Positions 1 through 8,099 of a DNA stretch of 39,611 bases are shown piece after piece; the first letter of the stretch is position 1, and the number at the start of each line of letters is the position of its first letter. Source of the DNA: Actinomycetes bacterium (GTDB lineage Bacteria > Actinomycetota > Acidimicrobiia > Acidimicrobiales > SZUA-35); assembly GCA_024227975.1 (NCBI GenBank), contig JAAETV010000398.1, positions 1 to 39,611 on the forward strand, given 5' to 3'. The notes under the pieces were generated by a model. The model did no database searches. It saw only the letters and a program-made list of their open reading frames with translations, and was not told where the DNA came from. The position numbers were made by a program, and so were the translations under genes.

Positions 1-2253
1 AAGCAGGTAATGGAGCCAGGAGAACAGGATCAGGGCCGCGGCGTCAACCCCCTCCGGTGGCTCTGTCCCGAACGCAGGGTGGGTCATGAACGGCTCTGGT
101 TCATTCAGGAGCGCGACCACGACTGGCGCCAGATCGTCCTGGCGCTGAACCATGAGCGCGCTCAAAGCCAACGTCCCCCAGTCAACGATGACGGGCCCGT
201 TGTCACTCCACTCCCAGCCCAACAGCCCTGTGAGCTTCTCGTTGGCGTCGAACAGAGCGCGATCGAGGCGAAGGCTGCCATGGATTCGACCCGAGACCAG
301 GCGTACACCCTCCAACGAGCTGTAAAGGGTACGTCCCAGCGCAACCAGATGATCGTCACGGATCCCGCAGCTATCGCCAAGGGTGCGCAGGGGACGGGAG
401 ATCCAACGATCGAGGCCGGCTTGGTCGACGAGGATCGAGCTCGCCGTCGAGCGATGGAGTTGGGTCAGAGCGGCAACCATCGACCCGACCCGGTCCTCGA
501 GCGACGTCTGCTGATCCAGGTCATCGCCGGCCCGACCGGAGATGGTCGACTCAACCAGGTAGGTCATGGTCTTCTCACGACAGTGATCGATCGGGTACGG
601 AATGAGCCCCCGAAAGGCAGCCAGGTCGGCCAGCTGGTTGAGTTCGGAGACCGCCGCCAATCGCTTGCTCAGCAGATCGGAGCCCAGCGTGGTTCGAGCC
701 AGTTCGAGACGCAGGGGTGGTCTCCCGTCATGGCCGGTGACCCCGATCGACTGCCGATCAGCATCAGAATCGAGCCGGGTCCATGACGGCTGGGTTGGAT
801 AGAGCGCGTCCAGATTCTCCCGGACCTGCTCGTTCCTCGATCGCAGTGATCGCAGCTTGCCCCATCGGTTGCCCGTGTGGACCAGTGCTCCAACCATCCG
901 AGCCTGGCGGCCGGATAGGTGCGGCCCCCACCACCAGATGGACTCCGCAACCATCACATAGGTGGCAGCAACCCCCAGCACCACCATCCAAGCCAGGCCA
1001 ACCCCGACCAGACCCCATAGCTGTAGCATCCCCCAGGCCAGGAGCAGGGTGGTCAGCCCGACCAGCAGCTCAAATCCCAGGGCCACTCCCCCGCGCCGCC
1101 CGATACGGAGTCGGCTCACATGTATGCGGGTTACGACATTGGGGATGGCTCCAACCAGGACTAGGCGGAGCACGGTAGAGGACTCGTCGGCGTACTCGGT
1201 CCCGAATGCTTGCAGGACCCAGGGAGCGGCCACAACGCCGACGATGACAAGCGGGGTGGCGATGGCCATGCCCAACAGATTGCTGTGCAGATTCTGGCGT
1301 TGGGAGTCGCCAGAATTCGGTGATGGGTCGACGGCCAGCGCCTCACCCACCGTGGCACTGAGGCGATACACCGAGCAGGCCAAGATCCAGGCCACGAAGA
1401 AGTATGCATTGCCCGACCCCCCTTCACTGGCCAATACCAGCAGGGGGAGCCCCCCGATTGTCCCCTGACGGGCCGCGCCGGCAGCCCAATCGAACTTGGT
1501 GTTCGACAGCATGGCGTCGAGCGAGCGCTCAGCCGAGCGGAGTCTTGGCACAGCAAGGTCAGCGACGACGGTTGTGCCCGGCTGGCGGCTCAGCGCTCGC
1601 CACACCACCAGGCCCAACGCCCCAGCCGCAACCAGTCCGGGTGCAGCGAACGAGACGAGGGGGCCGAAGTCACCAAGCCAGCCTGCCAACCCAGCCAACG
1701 GAGCCAGTAGGACGATCCTGCTCAAACCGAATAGGCCTGCCTCGATTGGGAGCCAGGAAGCCATCCCCAAGCCGAGCATGGCACCCTCATCGAGCAGGTA
1801 GGTGACCAGGAATGCAGTGGAGAGGATGAAGAGTGCACCGGTGAACACCGATTGGCGTAGGGGGAGCAGAGCTGGCGCCCACCAGCCAAGGCCAGCGATG
1901 AAAATGGAGGCAAGCACGATGGCGACCAGCACCGTGAGGCTGTAGGACTGGACCGCCAGACGACGGCCGTCCTCACCCGCTCGGGGCAGGACGCGGACCA
2001 GATCGCTTCGTAGACCGAGTTGGGCCAGTTCGGCCAACAACACCATCGTCGTTATGGCAGCGGCCGCCACGCCGAGATCAGCCGAGGAGTACTGGCGAGC
2101 AGCAACTACCCAGAAGACGAGGCTGAGAACAGCCGAAACCAGCGACGCCAGCACAACGGGTATTCCATCCCTCGTCACGGGCAGCGCTGAGACCGTTCGT
2201 AGCGCTGCGCCGCTACGAGACCAGAGATTTGCTTGCACGGTTGAAGATGCCAC
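1..2253 (-). CDS. Wzx-like polysaccharide flippase fused to a degenerate APH/kinase-like domain (3' end off window)
   Basis: Translating the minus strand gives one open frame from about 2253 to the window edge (751 codons, no stop). Residues 1-430 hold about 12 hydrophobic segments in the pattern of the MOP/Wzx flippases that move lipid-linked sugars across the membrane; an early stretch, AELAQLGLRSDLVRVLPR, is typical of that family. After a basic linker, residues 500-751 look like an aminoglycoside-phosphotransferase fold: a hairpin (LRLELAR near 514-520), a hinge (TYLVEST near 564-570), then IHGSLRLDRALF (H658) and VIVDWG (D691). The usual HGDxxxxN reads HGSxxxxR, and the N-lobe Lys position reads A or R, so catalysis looks lost. 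The start is uncertain: GTG at 2253 is the first usable codon after the frame's upstream stop, and GTG at 2178 is also possible. No clear ribosome site. The strong plus-strand frame at 10-786 is a shadow. Confidence 0.75.
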   Translation of the reverse strand, partial: MASSTVQANLWSRSGAALRTVSALPVTRDGIPVVLASLVSAVLSLVFWVVAARQYSSADLGVAAAAITTMVLLAELAQLGLRSDLVRVLPRAGEDGRRLAVQSYSLTVLVAIVLASIFIAGLGWWAPALLPLRQSVFTGALFILSTAFLVTYLLDEGAMLGLGMASWLPIEAGLFGLSRIVLLAPLAGLAGWLGDFGPLVSFAAPGLVAAGALGLVVWRALSRQPGTTVVADLAVPRLRSAERSLDAMLSNTKFDWAAGAARQGTIGGLPLLVLASEGGSGNAYFFVAWILACSVYRLSATVGEALAVDPSPNSGDSQRQNLHSNLLGMAIATPLVIVGVVAAPWVLQAFGTEYADESSTVLRLVLVGAIPNVVTRIHVSRLRIGRRGGVALGFELLVGLTTLLLAWGMLQLWGLVGVGLAWMVVLGVAATYVMVAESIWWWGPHLSGRQARMVGALVHTGNRWGKLRSLRSRNEQVRENLDALYPTQPSWTRLDSDADRQSIGVTGHDGRPPLRLELARTTLGSDLLSKRLAAVSELNQLADLAAFRGLIPYPIDHCREKTMTYLVESTISGRAGDDLDQQTSLEDRVGSMVAALTQLHRSTASSILVDQAGLDRWISRPLRTLGDSCGIRDDHLVALGRTLYSSLEGVRLVSGRIHGSLRLDRALFDANEKLTGLLGWEWSDNGPVIVDWGTLALSALMVQRQDDLAPVVVALLNEPEPFMTHPAFGTEPPEGVDAAALILFSWLHYLL

Positions 2254-2364
2254 CGCTAGTACGCCGCCGCCAACAAAGTTCCGAGGTCGCCGCCCGTGGT
2301 TGCGGCCGATCCGCCTCCGGTCGACAGCATAGGCCAGAGCACCTTCAACGGCTCCTGCCGACCA

Positions 2365-4035
2365 CTAAGAGCTGCACGACAATGTCGAGCAGCCCGGTCG
2401 ATCACGAGCCCAATCCGGTCGTTTGCGGGAAAACCTCTCCTGACCGGGCTGTTCGTCGTAGGGATTACGCACTATTTCGAGCAGCTCGTTCACCATCGCG
2501 AAGCTACCCTGCTCGCCGGCCTCGATCGCTTCTTGAGCCAGATAGTTACGCAGGACATAGACGGGATTGATCCTGTTCATGGCAGCGATCCGTTCCCCTG
2601 GTGCCCTGGTGTCGTTGCGAACCCGGTCCCGGTAGCGCCGAAGCCAGGCCACCAGCCGATCCTCATCGGCTCCGCTCAGGGCGGAGCGATCGTAGAAAGC
2701 ATCGGCCAGCGGCCCTCGAGGGCCGATCAACCCAAGTTCATCACCCAACGGGTGCTCCTGGCCAGAAGCACTGTCAGCCAACCGGCGGAAGAAGATGGTC
2801 ATGTCGATCTCGGTCAGGCCAAGGACACCGACCAGCTCCTCGATCAGCTGATCGTCTCGAACCTCCTCGCTCGGAACCAACCCCATCTTGGCCAGCATCA
2901 TCTCTCGATACTGCCGGTGGTATCGATCGACGAAGCCGTTGAGGGCGGCCTCGAACCCATCAGCGTCGCCGACGAGCGGGTAGATGGCATTCGCTAGCTG
3001 GAGCAGGTTCCACTGGACGACTTGGGGCTGGTAGCCATAGCGGTAGCGCCTGGTTCCGGCGTCGGTCGTGTTCGGGGTCCAGTCGAGGTCAAAATCGTCG
3101 AGCCAACCGTAGGGCCCGTAGTCGATGGTCAGCCCATGGATCGACATGTTGTCAGTATTGACGACTCCGTGGACGAAGCCCACTCGCATCCACTCCACGA
3201 CCAGTGTGCAGCTGGTCCGGCACACCTCATCGAACCAGGCAACGTAGACCTCGGGGGAAGGGTCACCGAGATGGCCGAAATGGTTGACGATCGTGAAGTC
3301 GGCGAGCTGACGCAACAGGTCGATATCACCCCTAGACGCCGGTAGCTGGTAGGTGCCGAAGCGGAGGAACGACGGGGCGACCCGGCACACGATGGCCCCC
3401 GGTTCCGGTCTCGGATGGCCGTCGTAGAGGATGTCACGCGTCACCTCGCTTCCGGTGACAGCGAGGCTGAGGGCACGCGTCGTCGGCACGCCCAGATGGT
3501 GCATGGCTTCGCTGCAAAGGAACTCCCGTATAGAAGACCGCAAGACGGCCAGCCCATCGGCTCGTCGGGAGTAGGGGGTAGGGCCGGCCCCTTTGAGTTG
3601 GAGGGTGTAGTGGCCTCCCCCTCCGTCGACGACCTCGCCCAGGGCGATGGCCCGACCATCGCCCAGCTGGCCAGCCCAGCTTCCGAACTGGTGTCCCCCG
3701 TAGTTCATGGCGTGGGGGTCGCTCCCAACCAGGAGCTCGTTCCCAGTGAAGACATCTGCCCCTTGGGCCGATGCCATGACGTCGGTTCCGAGGCCGAGTT
3801 CAGCTGCCACCTCTGTCGACCAGGCCACGATTCTAGGCCGGACAGCCTTTGCCGGCTCGACTCGGGAGAAGGCGGCCCCCGGAACCTGGCGACTACCAGG
3901 GGCTCGGATGGGGTCGTCAGGCAACAGCCGGGTGAATCGATTGTCGAATGACAACCAGTCGAGATGGCCGGGATCTCGACGGGGCTGCGATCCCGAGGCA
4001 TCTGGCGTGGCCTTGGCGGCCGTCATGTCGGTCAT
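2365..4035 (-). CDS. selO: Protein adenylyltransferase SelO (YdiU family)
   Basis: SelO is a pseudokinase-fold enzyme that transfers AMP from ATP to Ser, Thr or Tyr of target proteins and is linked to redox stress. Family blocks are clear along the length: GGHQFGSWAGQLGDGRA, LKGAGPTPYSRRADG, RSSIREFLCSEAMHHLG, VGFVHGVVNTDNMS and DYGPYGWLDD, the last two carrying the nucleotide and metal ligands. The protein ends in SCSS, the redox-active cysteine tail also found in the E. coli protein. Length from the chosen start is 556 residues, normal for the family. The ATG at 4035 is chosen because TGGGA lies about seven bases upstream; the frame is open to 4113 and the ATG at 4065 is an alternative. It is divergent from the recombinase gene; the 141 bases between them must hold both promoters. 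The kinase-like flippase fusion lies 111 bases downstream on the same strand. Confidence 0.95.
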   Translation of the reverse strand: MTDMTAAKATPDASGSQPRRDPGHLDWLSFDNRFTRLLPDDPIRAPGSRQVPGAAFSRVEPAKAVRPRIVAWSTEVAAELGLGTDVMASAQGADVFTGNELLVGSDPHAMNYGGHQFGSWAGQLGDGRAIALGEVVDGGGGHYTLQLKGAGPTPYSRRADGLAVLRSSIREFLCSEAMHHLGVPTTRALSLAVTGSEVTRDILYDGHPRPEPGAIVCRVAPSFLRFGTYQLPASRGDIDLLRQLADFTIVNHFGHLGDPSPEVYVAWFDEVCRTSCTLVVEWMRVGFVHGVVNTDNMSIHGLTIDYGPYGWLDDFDLDWTPNTTDAGTRRYRYGYQPQVVQWNLLQLANAIYPLVGDADGFEAALNGFVDRYHRQYREMMLAKMGLVPSEEVRDDQLIEELVGVLGLTEIDMTIFFRRLADSASGQEHPLGDELGLIGPRGPLADAFYDRSALSGADEDRLVAWLRRYRDRVRNDTRAPGERIAAMNRINPVYVLRNYLAQEAIEAGEQGSFAMVNELLEIVRNPYDEQPGQERFSRKRPDWARDRPGCSTLSCSS

Positions 4036-4131
4036 GGGTGATCCCAGGAACGTCGTGGTCAGCATACGGTAGCGGTCAGGGCAGATCAGACGGCTGGTCG
4101 GAGCCCGCCCCAATCATTCGGCACCCCCCAC

Positions 4132-4137
4132 TAGAGT
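4132..4137 (+). promoter_or_regulatory. Possible -10 element for the tyrosine recombinase gene
   Basis: TAGAGT fits the actinobacterial -10 pattern TANNNT and lies 39 bases before the GTG start. No good -35 hexamer is visible at 17-18 bases upstream, so the call is weak. The same bases read on the minus strand contain TACTCT, which could serve the divergent selO gene. Confidence 0.25.
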
Positions 4138-4176
4138 ATTGGAGGCGGGGTTGCAGGTGAGACTGGGTGAGCACGA

Positions 4177-5148
4177 GTGACGACGCAGGTACACGAACTG
4201 ATCGATGAGTTCTTCCTCGCTCGGATGCCGAAGAAGCACTCACCTCACACGCTGGCCGCCTACCGGCGCGACTTCGATGCCATCCAGGCCGAACTCATGG
4301 TTGTGCTCGAAACCGAAGCCGAGCACATCACCGTCGGCCAACTCGACGTCAAGACGCTGAGGCGGGCTTTCGCCGCCATCTCTCATCAGTCAGCAGCCAC
4401 CATCTCCCGCACCTGGAGTACTTGGAATCAGCTATTCACCTTCCTCGTGGCCGAGCAGGTCATCCCTGGCAACCCCATGGCGGCCATCAACAAGCCCCGG
4501 GTGCCGAAGAGCCGGCCGAAGGCCATCGCCGGTGATGACAGCGTCGAACGCCTCCTTCGGGTAGCAGCCAAGGGTCGCTCCGGGGCGAGGGATCCTTGGC
4601 CCGAACGCGACTTCGCCGTAGTCGTCACTCTTCTGACCTGCGGGCTGCGGCTGTCGGAGTTGTTGAGCCTGACCATCCGGTCGATCGACGGGACCGAAGG
4701 CGACAGGGTGATTGGGGTGAGGGGCAAGGGGAACAAGGAGCGGACGGTCCCCCTGGAGCCCGAAGTGGAGTCGATCCTGACCGAGTATCTGGAAAGCAGA
4801 TTGCGCCGTTTTCCTGGGCGGTTGTCGGTCCAGGCACCCCTTTTTGTGGCCAACAGCGGCGAGCCACTGGCCAGAGGTGGGCTCCAGTACATGGTCGAGC
4901 AGCTGTATCGGGAAGCCGGCATCCGCTCGAGCGTGCCGGCGGGGGCCCTTGTTCACGCCCTGCGCCATACCTTCGCCACCAGCCTGGCCCGCAATGGGGC
5001 GACCGGCGTCGAGCTGCAACGCTTGCTGGGGCATGAATCGCTGGCAACGACCCAGCGCTATGTCGATGCCACCGCCCGAGAGGTCCGAGCGGCCGCCCGC
5101 AGTAACGAGGCATACGCCACACTGGAGACGATCAGCAACGATCGGTGA
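4177..5148 (+). CDS. Tyrosine recombinase, XerC/XerD type
   Basis: This 323-residue protein has an N-terminal SAM-like core-binding domain (about 1-105, with SPHTLAAYRRDF) and a C-terminal catalytic domain. The active-site set is complete: R158 in TCGLRLSELL, a Lys in VRGKGNKERTVPL (K184 or K187), H260 and R263 in HALRHTFATSL, H286 in LLGHESLATTQ, and nucleophile Y295. Such enzymes cut and rejoin DNA; the Xer pair resolves chromosome dimers at dif, while others move integrons or phages. The start is GTG with GGTGAG six bases upstream, and a stop lies three codons upstream in frame. Size and the lack of mobile genes nearby favour a housekeeping Xer, but a solitary integrase-like paralog cannot be ruled out. 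No dif-like or att site was recognised nearby. Confidence 0.92.
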   Translation: MTTQVHELIDEFFLARMPKKHSPHTLAAYRRDFDAIQAELMVVLETEAEHITVGQLDVKTLRRAFAAISHQSAATISRTWSTWNQLFTFLVAEQVIPGNPMAAINKPRVPKSRPKAIAGDDSVERLLRVAAKGRSGARDPWPERDFAVVVTLLTCGLRLSELLSLTIRSIDGTEGDRVIGVRGKGNKERTVPLEPEVESILTEYLESRLRRFPGRLSVQAPLFVANSGEPLARGGLQYMVEQLYREAGIRSSVPAGALVHALRHTFATSLARNGATGVELQRLLGHESLATTQRYVDATAREVRAAARSNEAYATLETISNDR

Positions 5149-5273
5149 CACAATTGTAGGAACACATAGTTTGTCCAGTGGCAACACGTCGTTGAGGTTC
5201 TCCGCCTCTTTGATCGGCAGGTTTCGATTCGGCTGCAATCGAGGCACGCTTCTGGACGCTAATTCGCGCAGGT

Positions 5274-5279
5274 TAGGGT
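5274..5279 (+). promoter_or_regulatory. Possible -10 element of the RGG protein gene (very short leader)
   Basis: TAGGGT ends 11 bases before the ATG at 5291, which would leave a leader of only a few bases. This fits the lack of a ribosome-binding site before that ATG. The -35 position has no strong hexamer. The other bases of the 142-base gap (5149-5290) show no terminator or other feature that I can defend. Confidence 0.3.
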
Positions 5280-5290
5280 TCTGATTTCGT

Positions 5291-6652
5291 ATGGGTCGCA
5301 GGATCGAAGTTGAGCTGACGAGTACTCGTGATGACGGGTCGTGGACATGGCGCGCCGCTGGCGCCCGCCAGCCGAAAGGCGAGCTGCCCGGGACCTTGTT
5401 ATACGACGGGGCCCAGGTCGGCGACATAGTCAAGGCTGAAGCCGAGTTCCACGTCGACGGGATCGAGATCACCGAGGTGTTCGCGCCCAAGATGAAGAAG
5501 GAGCGCACCGATCTCCTGGAGCTGAAGACACGCCAGTTCCGAGACGAGGAATTGGTGACGACTCAACGGGTCAGCCGAGGTGATGACCGTCGTGGGGGTC
5601 GTCGTGGCGGTCAAGGCCGCGAGGATCGAGGCCGGCGCCGCCCGGGGGCCGACTCAGGTCGCGAGCGCCCACCAAAGCGGGAGGCCGAGTCGAGGCCGAA
5701 GCCAAAGCGGTTGCGGCCGAGGCGGGCCCACCGAGATGCTCTGCTGGCCGAGATCGGCGACGAGTATCGTCCCATCGTCGAGCAGGTCATCAAAGACGGC
5801 ATGCCTGGTGTGCGGGCCGCCATCGAACGCCAGAACTCCGAGGCCAAGGAAGCGGGCAAGCCCGAGATCGACGCCGCCCCCATTCTCGCCATAGCTGAGA
5901 AGAACCTGTCCAAGGCCAGATTGGCGGAATGGCGCGACCGGGCCGATGCCGCTCTGGCCAGTGTTGCCGATCTCGATCTGCGTGATCTGCGCTCGGTGGT
6001 CGTTGCCGGCAATGACCTGGCCCGCGATCCCGAGAGCCGCGAGATCGCTGACAAGCTGAAGACCTCTCTCGATGAGCGGGTCGAGGCCGATCACAACACC
6101 TGGTTGGCCGATCTCGAATCAGCCATCGGCGACGGGCGGGTGGTCCGTGCTTTGCGCCTCAGCTCCCGTCCGGTGAAGGCCGGCGCTCCCCTACCTCCAG
6201 ATCTGGCAACCACGCTGGCCACCCAAGCTTCCGAAGCCCTGGGTCCTGATGTTGGCCAGGAGCGTTGGGCCACCGTGCTCGACGCCCTCGCATTCTCTCC
6301 TGTTCGTGGCGCTGTCACTCCGGTCGGGGTTCCTTCTGAACCCAAGGCACCGCTGATCGAAGCAGTGAAGCGTCTGGCTGACCGGATCCCCACCATCGCC
6401 GCTTTGTTCGGCATCGATCCGGCCCAGGTCCCGCGCTCGGCCAAACGCCGGCGCCCCCAACGCAAGGAAGGCGACCGGAAGGGAGGCTCCGGAAGGCGGG
6501 GTCAGGCCTCTTCGGCGAAGAAGCCGGCACCAGCCGAAGCCACACCAGCACCAGAAGCCACACCAGAGCCTACTGAGGCTGCAGTTCCGGTCGTCGAAGC
6601 ACCGGCGGAGCGTGACGGCGCAGAGACCGGCTCTCAGGCCCTCAGCAGCTAG
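5291..6652 (+). CDS. RGG/basic-rich putative nucleic-acid-binding protein, function unknown
   Basis: I do not recognise a named family. Residues 1-70 form a short beta-rich segment (GELPGTLLYDGAQVGDIVKA, then VDGIEITEVF) that could be a TRAM or OB-like barrel. Residues 95-150 are strongly basic with RGG/RRG repeats (GGRRGGQGREDRGRRR). Residues 150-385 are mainly helical and charged, with KPKRLRPRRAHRDALLAEIG at the junction. The tail has a second Lys/Arg-rich patch (SAKRRRPQRKEGDRKGG) followed by a Pro/Ala/Glu linker to residue 453. The layout (barrel, RGG, helices, basic tail) suggests an RNA- or ribosome-binding role, which is inference only. There is no signal peptide or membrane segment. 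Its stop codon overlaps that of the convergent NUDIX gene. Confidence 0.8.
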   Translation: MGRRIEVELTSTRDDGSWTWRAAGARQPKGELPGTLLYDGAQVGDIVKAEAEFHVDGIEITEVFAPKMKKERTDLLELKTRQFRDEELVTTQRVSRGDDRRGGRRGGQGREDRGRRRPGADSGRERPPKREAESRPKPKRLRPRRAHRDALLAEIGDEYRPIVEQVIKDGMPGVRAAIERQNSEAKEAGKPEIDAAPILAIAEKNLSKARLAEWRDRADAALASVADLDLRDLRSVVVAGNDLARDPESREIADKLKTSLDERVEADHNTWLADLESAIGDGRVVRALRLSSRPVKAGAPLPPDLATTLATQASEALGPDVGQERWATVLDALAFSPVRGAVTPVGVPSEPKAPLIEAVKRLADRIPTIAALFGIDPAQVPRSAKRRRPQRKEGDRKGGSGRRGQASSAKKPAPAEATPAPEATPEPTEAAVPVVEAPAERDGAETGSQALSS

Positions 6653-7083
6653 TCCCTGAGGCTTTGGCTATCAGGGCATGGGTCGACGACACCGTGCTCA
6701 ATGAGGAAATCAAGCATGCTGTCGACGAGATCAACAGTGTGGAGCTCATCCAGCCTGACCCAGGCGGCTTCCGCCGCGTCATCACCAGCTTGTAGTGGCT
6801 GGTTGCCCACCACACGGGCCCAGAAGTCCAGGATGACGTAGTGGGTCGTTGGCCCTATGCGCTCCACAAATCCGACGAAAGGGCCGCACACGACCTCCAG
6901 GCCGGTCTCCTCGGCCACCTCACGGACGACAGCCTCAGCCAGAGTTTCGCCGCCCTCGACCCGCCCACCAGGAACCGACCAAAGGCCAAGGGCTGGTTCC
7001 CGCCCGCGTTGAATCAATAGAAGCTTGGCGTCCTTGACGACAATGGCGCCGACACTGGTCTCGGGTCGCTGACGCTGGCTCAT
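6649..7083 (-). CDS. NUDIX hydrolase (MutT-like)
   Basis: The NUDIX box is intact: GGRVEGGETLAEAVVREVAE followed by ETGLE gives the G-x5-E-x7-RE-U-x-EE-x-GU signature, which binds Mg2+ and hydrolyses nucleoside diphosphates linked to another group. The protein opens with QRPETSVGAIVVKDAKLLLI, the usual first strands, and is 144 residues long, a normal size for one bare NUDIX domain. Substrate cannot be told from sequence; an oxidised nucleotide or ADP-ribose derivative is typical. The start is ATG at 7083 because it overlaps the stop of the upstream acetyltransferase gene as ATGA; the longer frame to 7194 is that gene's overlap. Last gene of the minus-strand run; it converges on the RGG gene with no space for a terminator between the stops. 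Confidence 0.93.
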   Translation of the reverse strand: MSQRQRPETSVGAIVVKDAKLLLIQRGREPALGLWSVPGGRVEGGETLAEAVVREVAEETGLEVVCGPFVGFVERIGPTTHYVILDFWARVVGNQPLQAGDDAAEAAWVRLDELHTVDLVDSMLDFLIEHGVVDPCPDSQSLRD

Positions 7084-7553
7084 GGATCGAGGTGGCAGTG
7101 AACGGTCAGTAGACGGGTCTTGAGGCCGAACGACTCGAAGAAGCTCTTTGTCGAACGGTCGCCTGGAAGGGCAACCGAGTCGATCCCCGTACATCCGATC
7201 GCTCGTGCCTCATCCAAGATGAGACTCATCATGGTCCCACCGATCCCAACCCCTCTGGCCTCAGCATCGACGACAAGGTGGCTGACCACGACGATGAGAC
7301 GACCTTCGGTCAATCGATCGAAGGTGGCTAGTCCATAGCCGAATACAACCTCGTCGTAGCCTCCGACAACGGCCAGTGCGGCCCCGTCGTCGATGGCGCG
7401 CAACAGCTGGACATCGATCGGAGGACCAGCCAACTCACGAGCCAAGACCATGGCCCCGCCTCGTACCTGCTGGAACTCGATACTGGCTCGTTCGGCGATG
7501 GAACTGACCGACCCGACATCGGTGGGAACCGCAAGTCGGGCTCCCTCCATCAC
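7080..7553 (-). CDS. GNAT-family N-acetyltransferase
   Basis: This 157-residue protein has the acetyl-CoA binding motif A as VDAEARGVGIGGTMMSLIL (R-G-V-G-I-G-G pyrophosphate loop), preceded by strand 4 (RLIVVVSHLVV) and followed by the C-terminal strand with FFESFGLKTR. Such enzymes move an acetyl group from acetyl-CoA to an amine on a small molecule or protein; the acceptor is not predictable here. The reading frame opens at GTG 7553 and has an ATG at 7550 whose A is also the last base of the upstream stop (TGATG). Either start leaves the gene translationally coupled to the helical protein upstream and, by ATGA, to the NUDIX gene downstream. Confidence 0.9.
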   Translation of the reverse strand: MMEGARLAVPTDVGSVSSIAERASIEFQQVRGGAMVLARELAGPPIDVQLLRAIDDGAALAVVGGYDEVVFGYGLATFDRLTEGRLIVVVSHLVVDAEARGVGIGGTMMSLILDEARAIGCTGIDSVALPGDRSTKSFFESFGLKTRLLTVHCHLDP

Positions 7554-8098
7554 ACCCCGATTCGGTCCAGTTTGGCCAGGACGGTCTTGCGATTCCTGTT
7601 GGCCGTCTCATGAGCCCGGATCCTTGAACGCTGGTCCGCAGACAGATCATCGAGGAGAGGAATGAGTTCGCGGGCTGTCAGCGAGTCGTAGCCGGCGATG
7701 GGCAGCTGTCCTCCGTGTTCTGCGTCACCCTCCTGGGCCGTTCCATCCTCTGCACCGCCCTGGCCTGCGGTGTCGCTCTCGGGGACCGTAGACGCCGCAG
7801 TCGATGATGACGACGCCGCCGGGGGCGCCAGCCCGATCTGGGAGCCGATATCGGTGATGACCCGAGCGATCACCGACGATGCCAGCGAGGTGACATCACC
7901 AGCCGAGGCCCCTCGATCACCCTCACTCTGGCGCATGGCCATCTGGCCGAAGACCCGGGCCAGCTGAACCTGGCTCTTTCCCCGCTTGACCAGCTTTGGC
8001 AGTACCTCCTGGTACTCGTATAGCAAGCCAATGGGGGCGTAGACCATCAGTTCCACTAGCTGCTCGACCGGATTCGCCTCGTCCTGATCGTCGGCCAT
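7550..8098 (-). CDS. Actinobacterial helical protein of unknown function
   Basis: No enzyme family is recognised. The N-terminal 60 residues (PVEQLVELMVYAPIGLLYEY, then EVLPKLVKRGKSQVQLARV) form an amphipathic helical block with a mildly hydrophobic stretch but no clear membrane helix. A Ser/Thr/Ala/Gly/Glu-rich low-complexity linker follows (about 85-130). The C-terminal 45 residues (YDSLTARELIPLLDDLSADQ, then RSRIRAHETANRNRKTVLAK) resemble a helical hairpin that I recall at the C-termini of several actinobacterial proteins of unclear role; this is memory, not a search. The first block resembles regions I associate with lipid-droplet or membrane-surface proteins, also unverified. It begins at ATG 8098, one base after the stop of the acidic protein, and its stop overlaps the GNAT start, so it sits inside a tight four-gene set. 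Confidence 0.75.
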   Translation of the reverse strand: MADDQDEANPVEQLVELMVYAPIGLLYEYQEVLPKLVKRGKSQVQLARVFGQMAMRQSEGDRGASAGDVTSLASSVIARVITDIGSQIGLAPPAASSSSTAASTVPESDTAGQGGAEDGTAQEGDAEHGGQLPIAGYDSLTARELIPLLDDLSADQRSRIRAHETANRNRKTVLAKLDRIGV

Positions 8099-8099
8099 G

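Noticed and set aside
10..786. A 258-codon plus-strand reading frame
   Set aside because: It is the shadow of the minus-strand kinase-like domain; its translation is Gln/Arg/Pro-rich with no family features, while the minus frame continues from the flippase without a stop.
5160..5180. GGAACACATAGTTTGTCC, resembling an actinobacterial SOS box
   Set aside because: The spacing is five instead of four and the right half does not match GTTC; no SOS gene follows directly.
4428..5508. Long minus-strand frames opposite the tyrosine recombinase
   Set aside because: The plus strand encodes all recombinase catalytic residues; the minus frames are rich in Ser/Arg/Pro and cross the intergenic gap.
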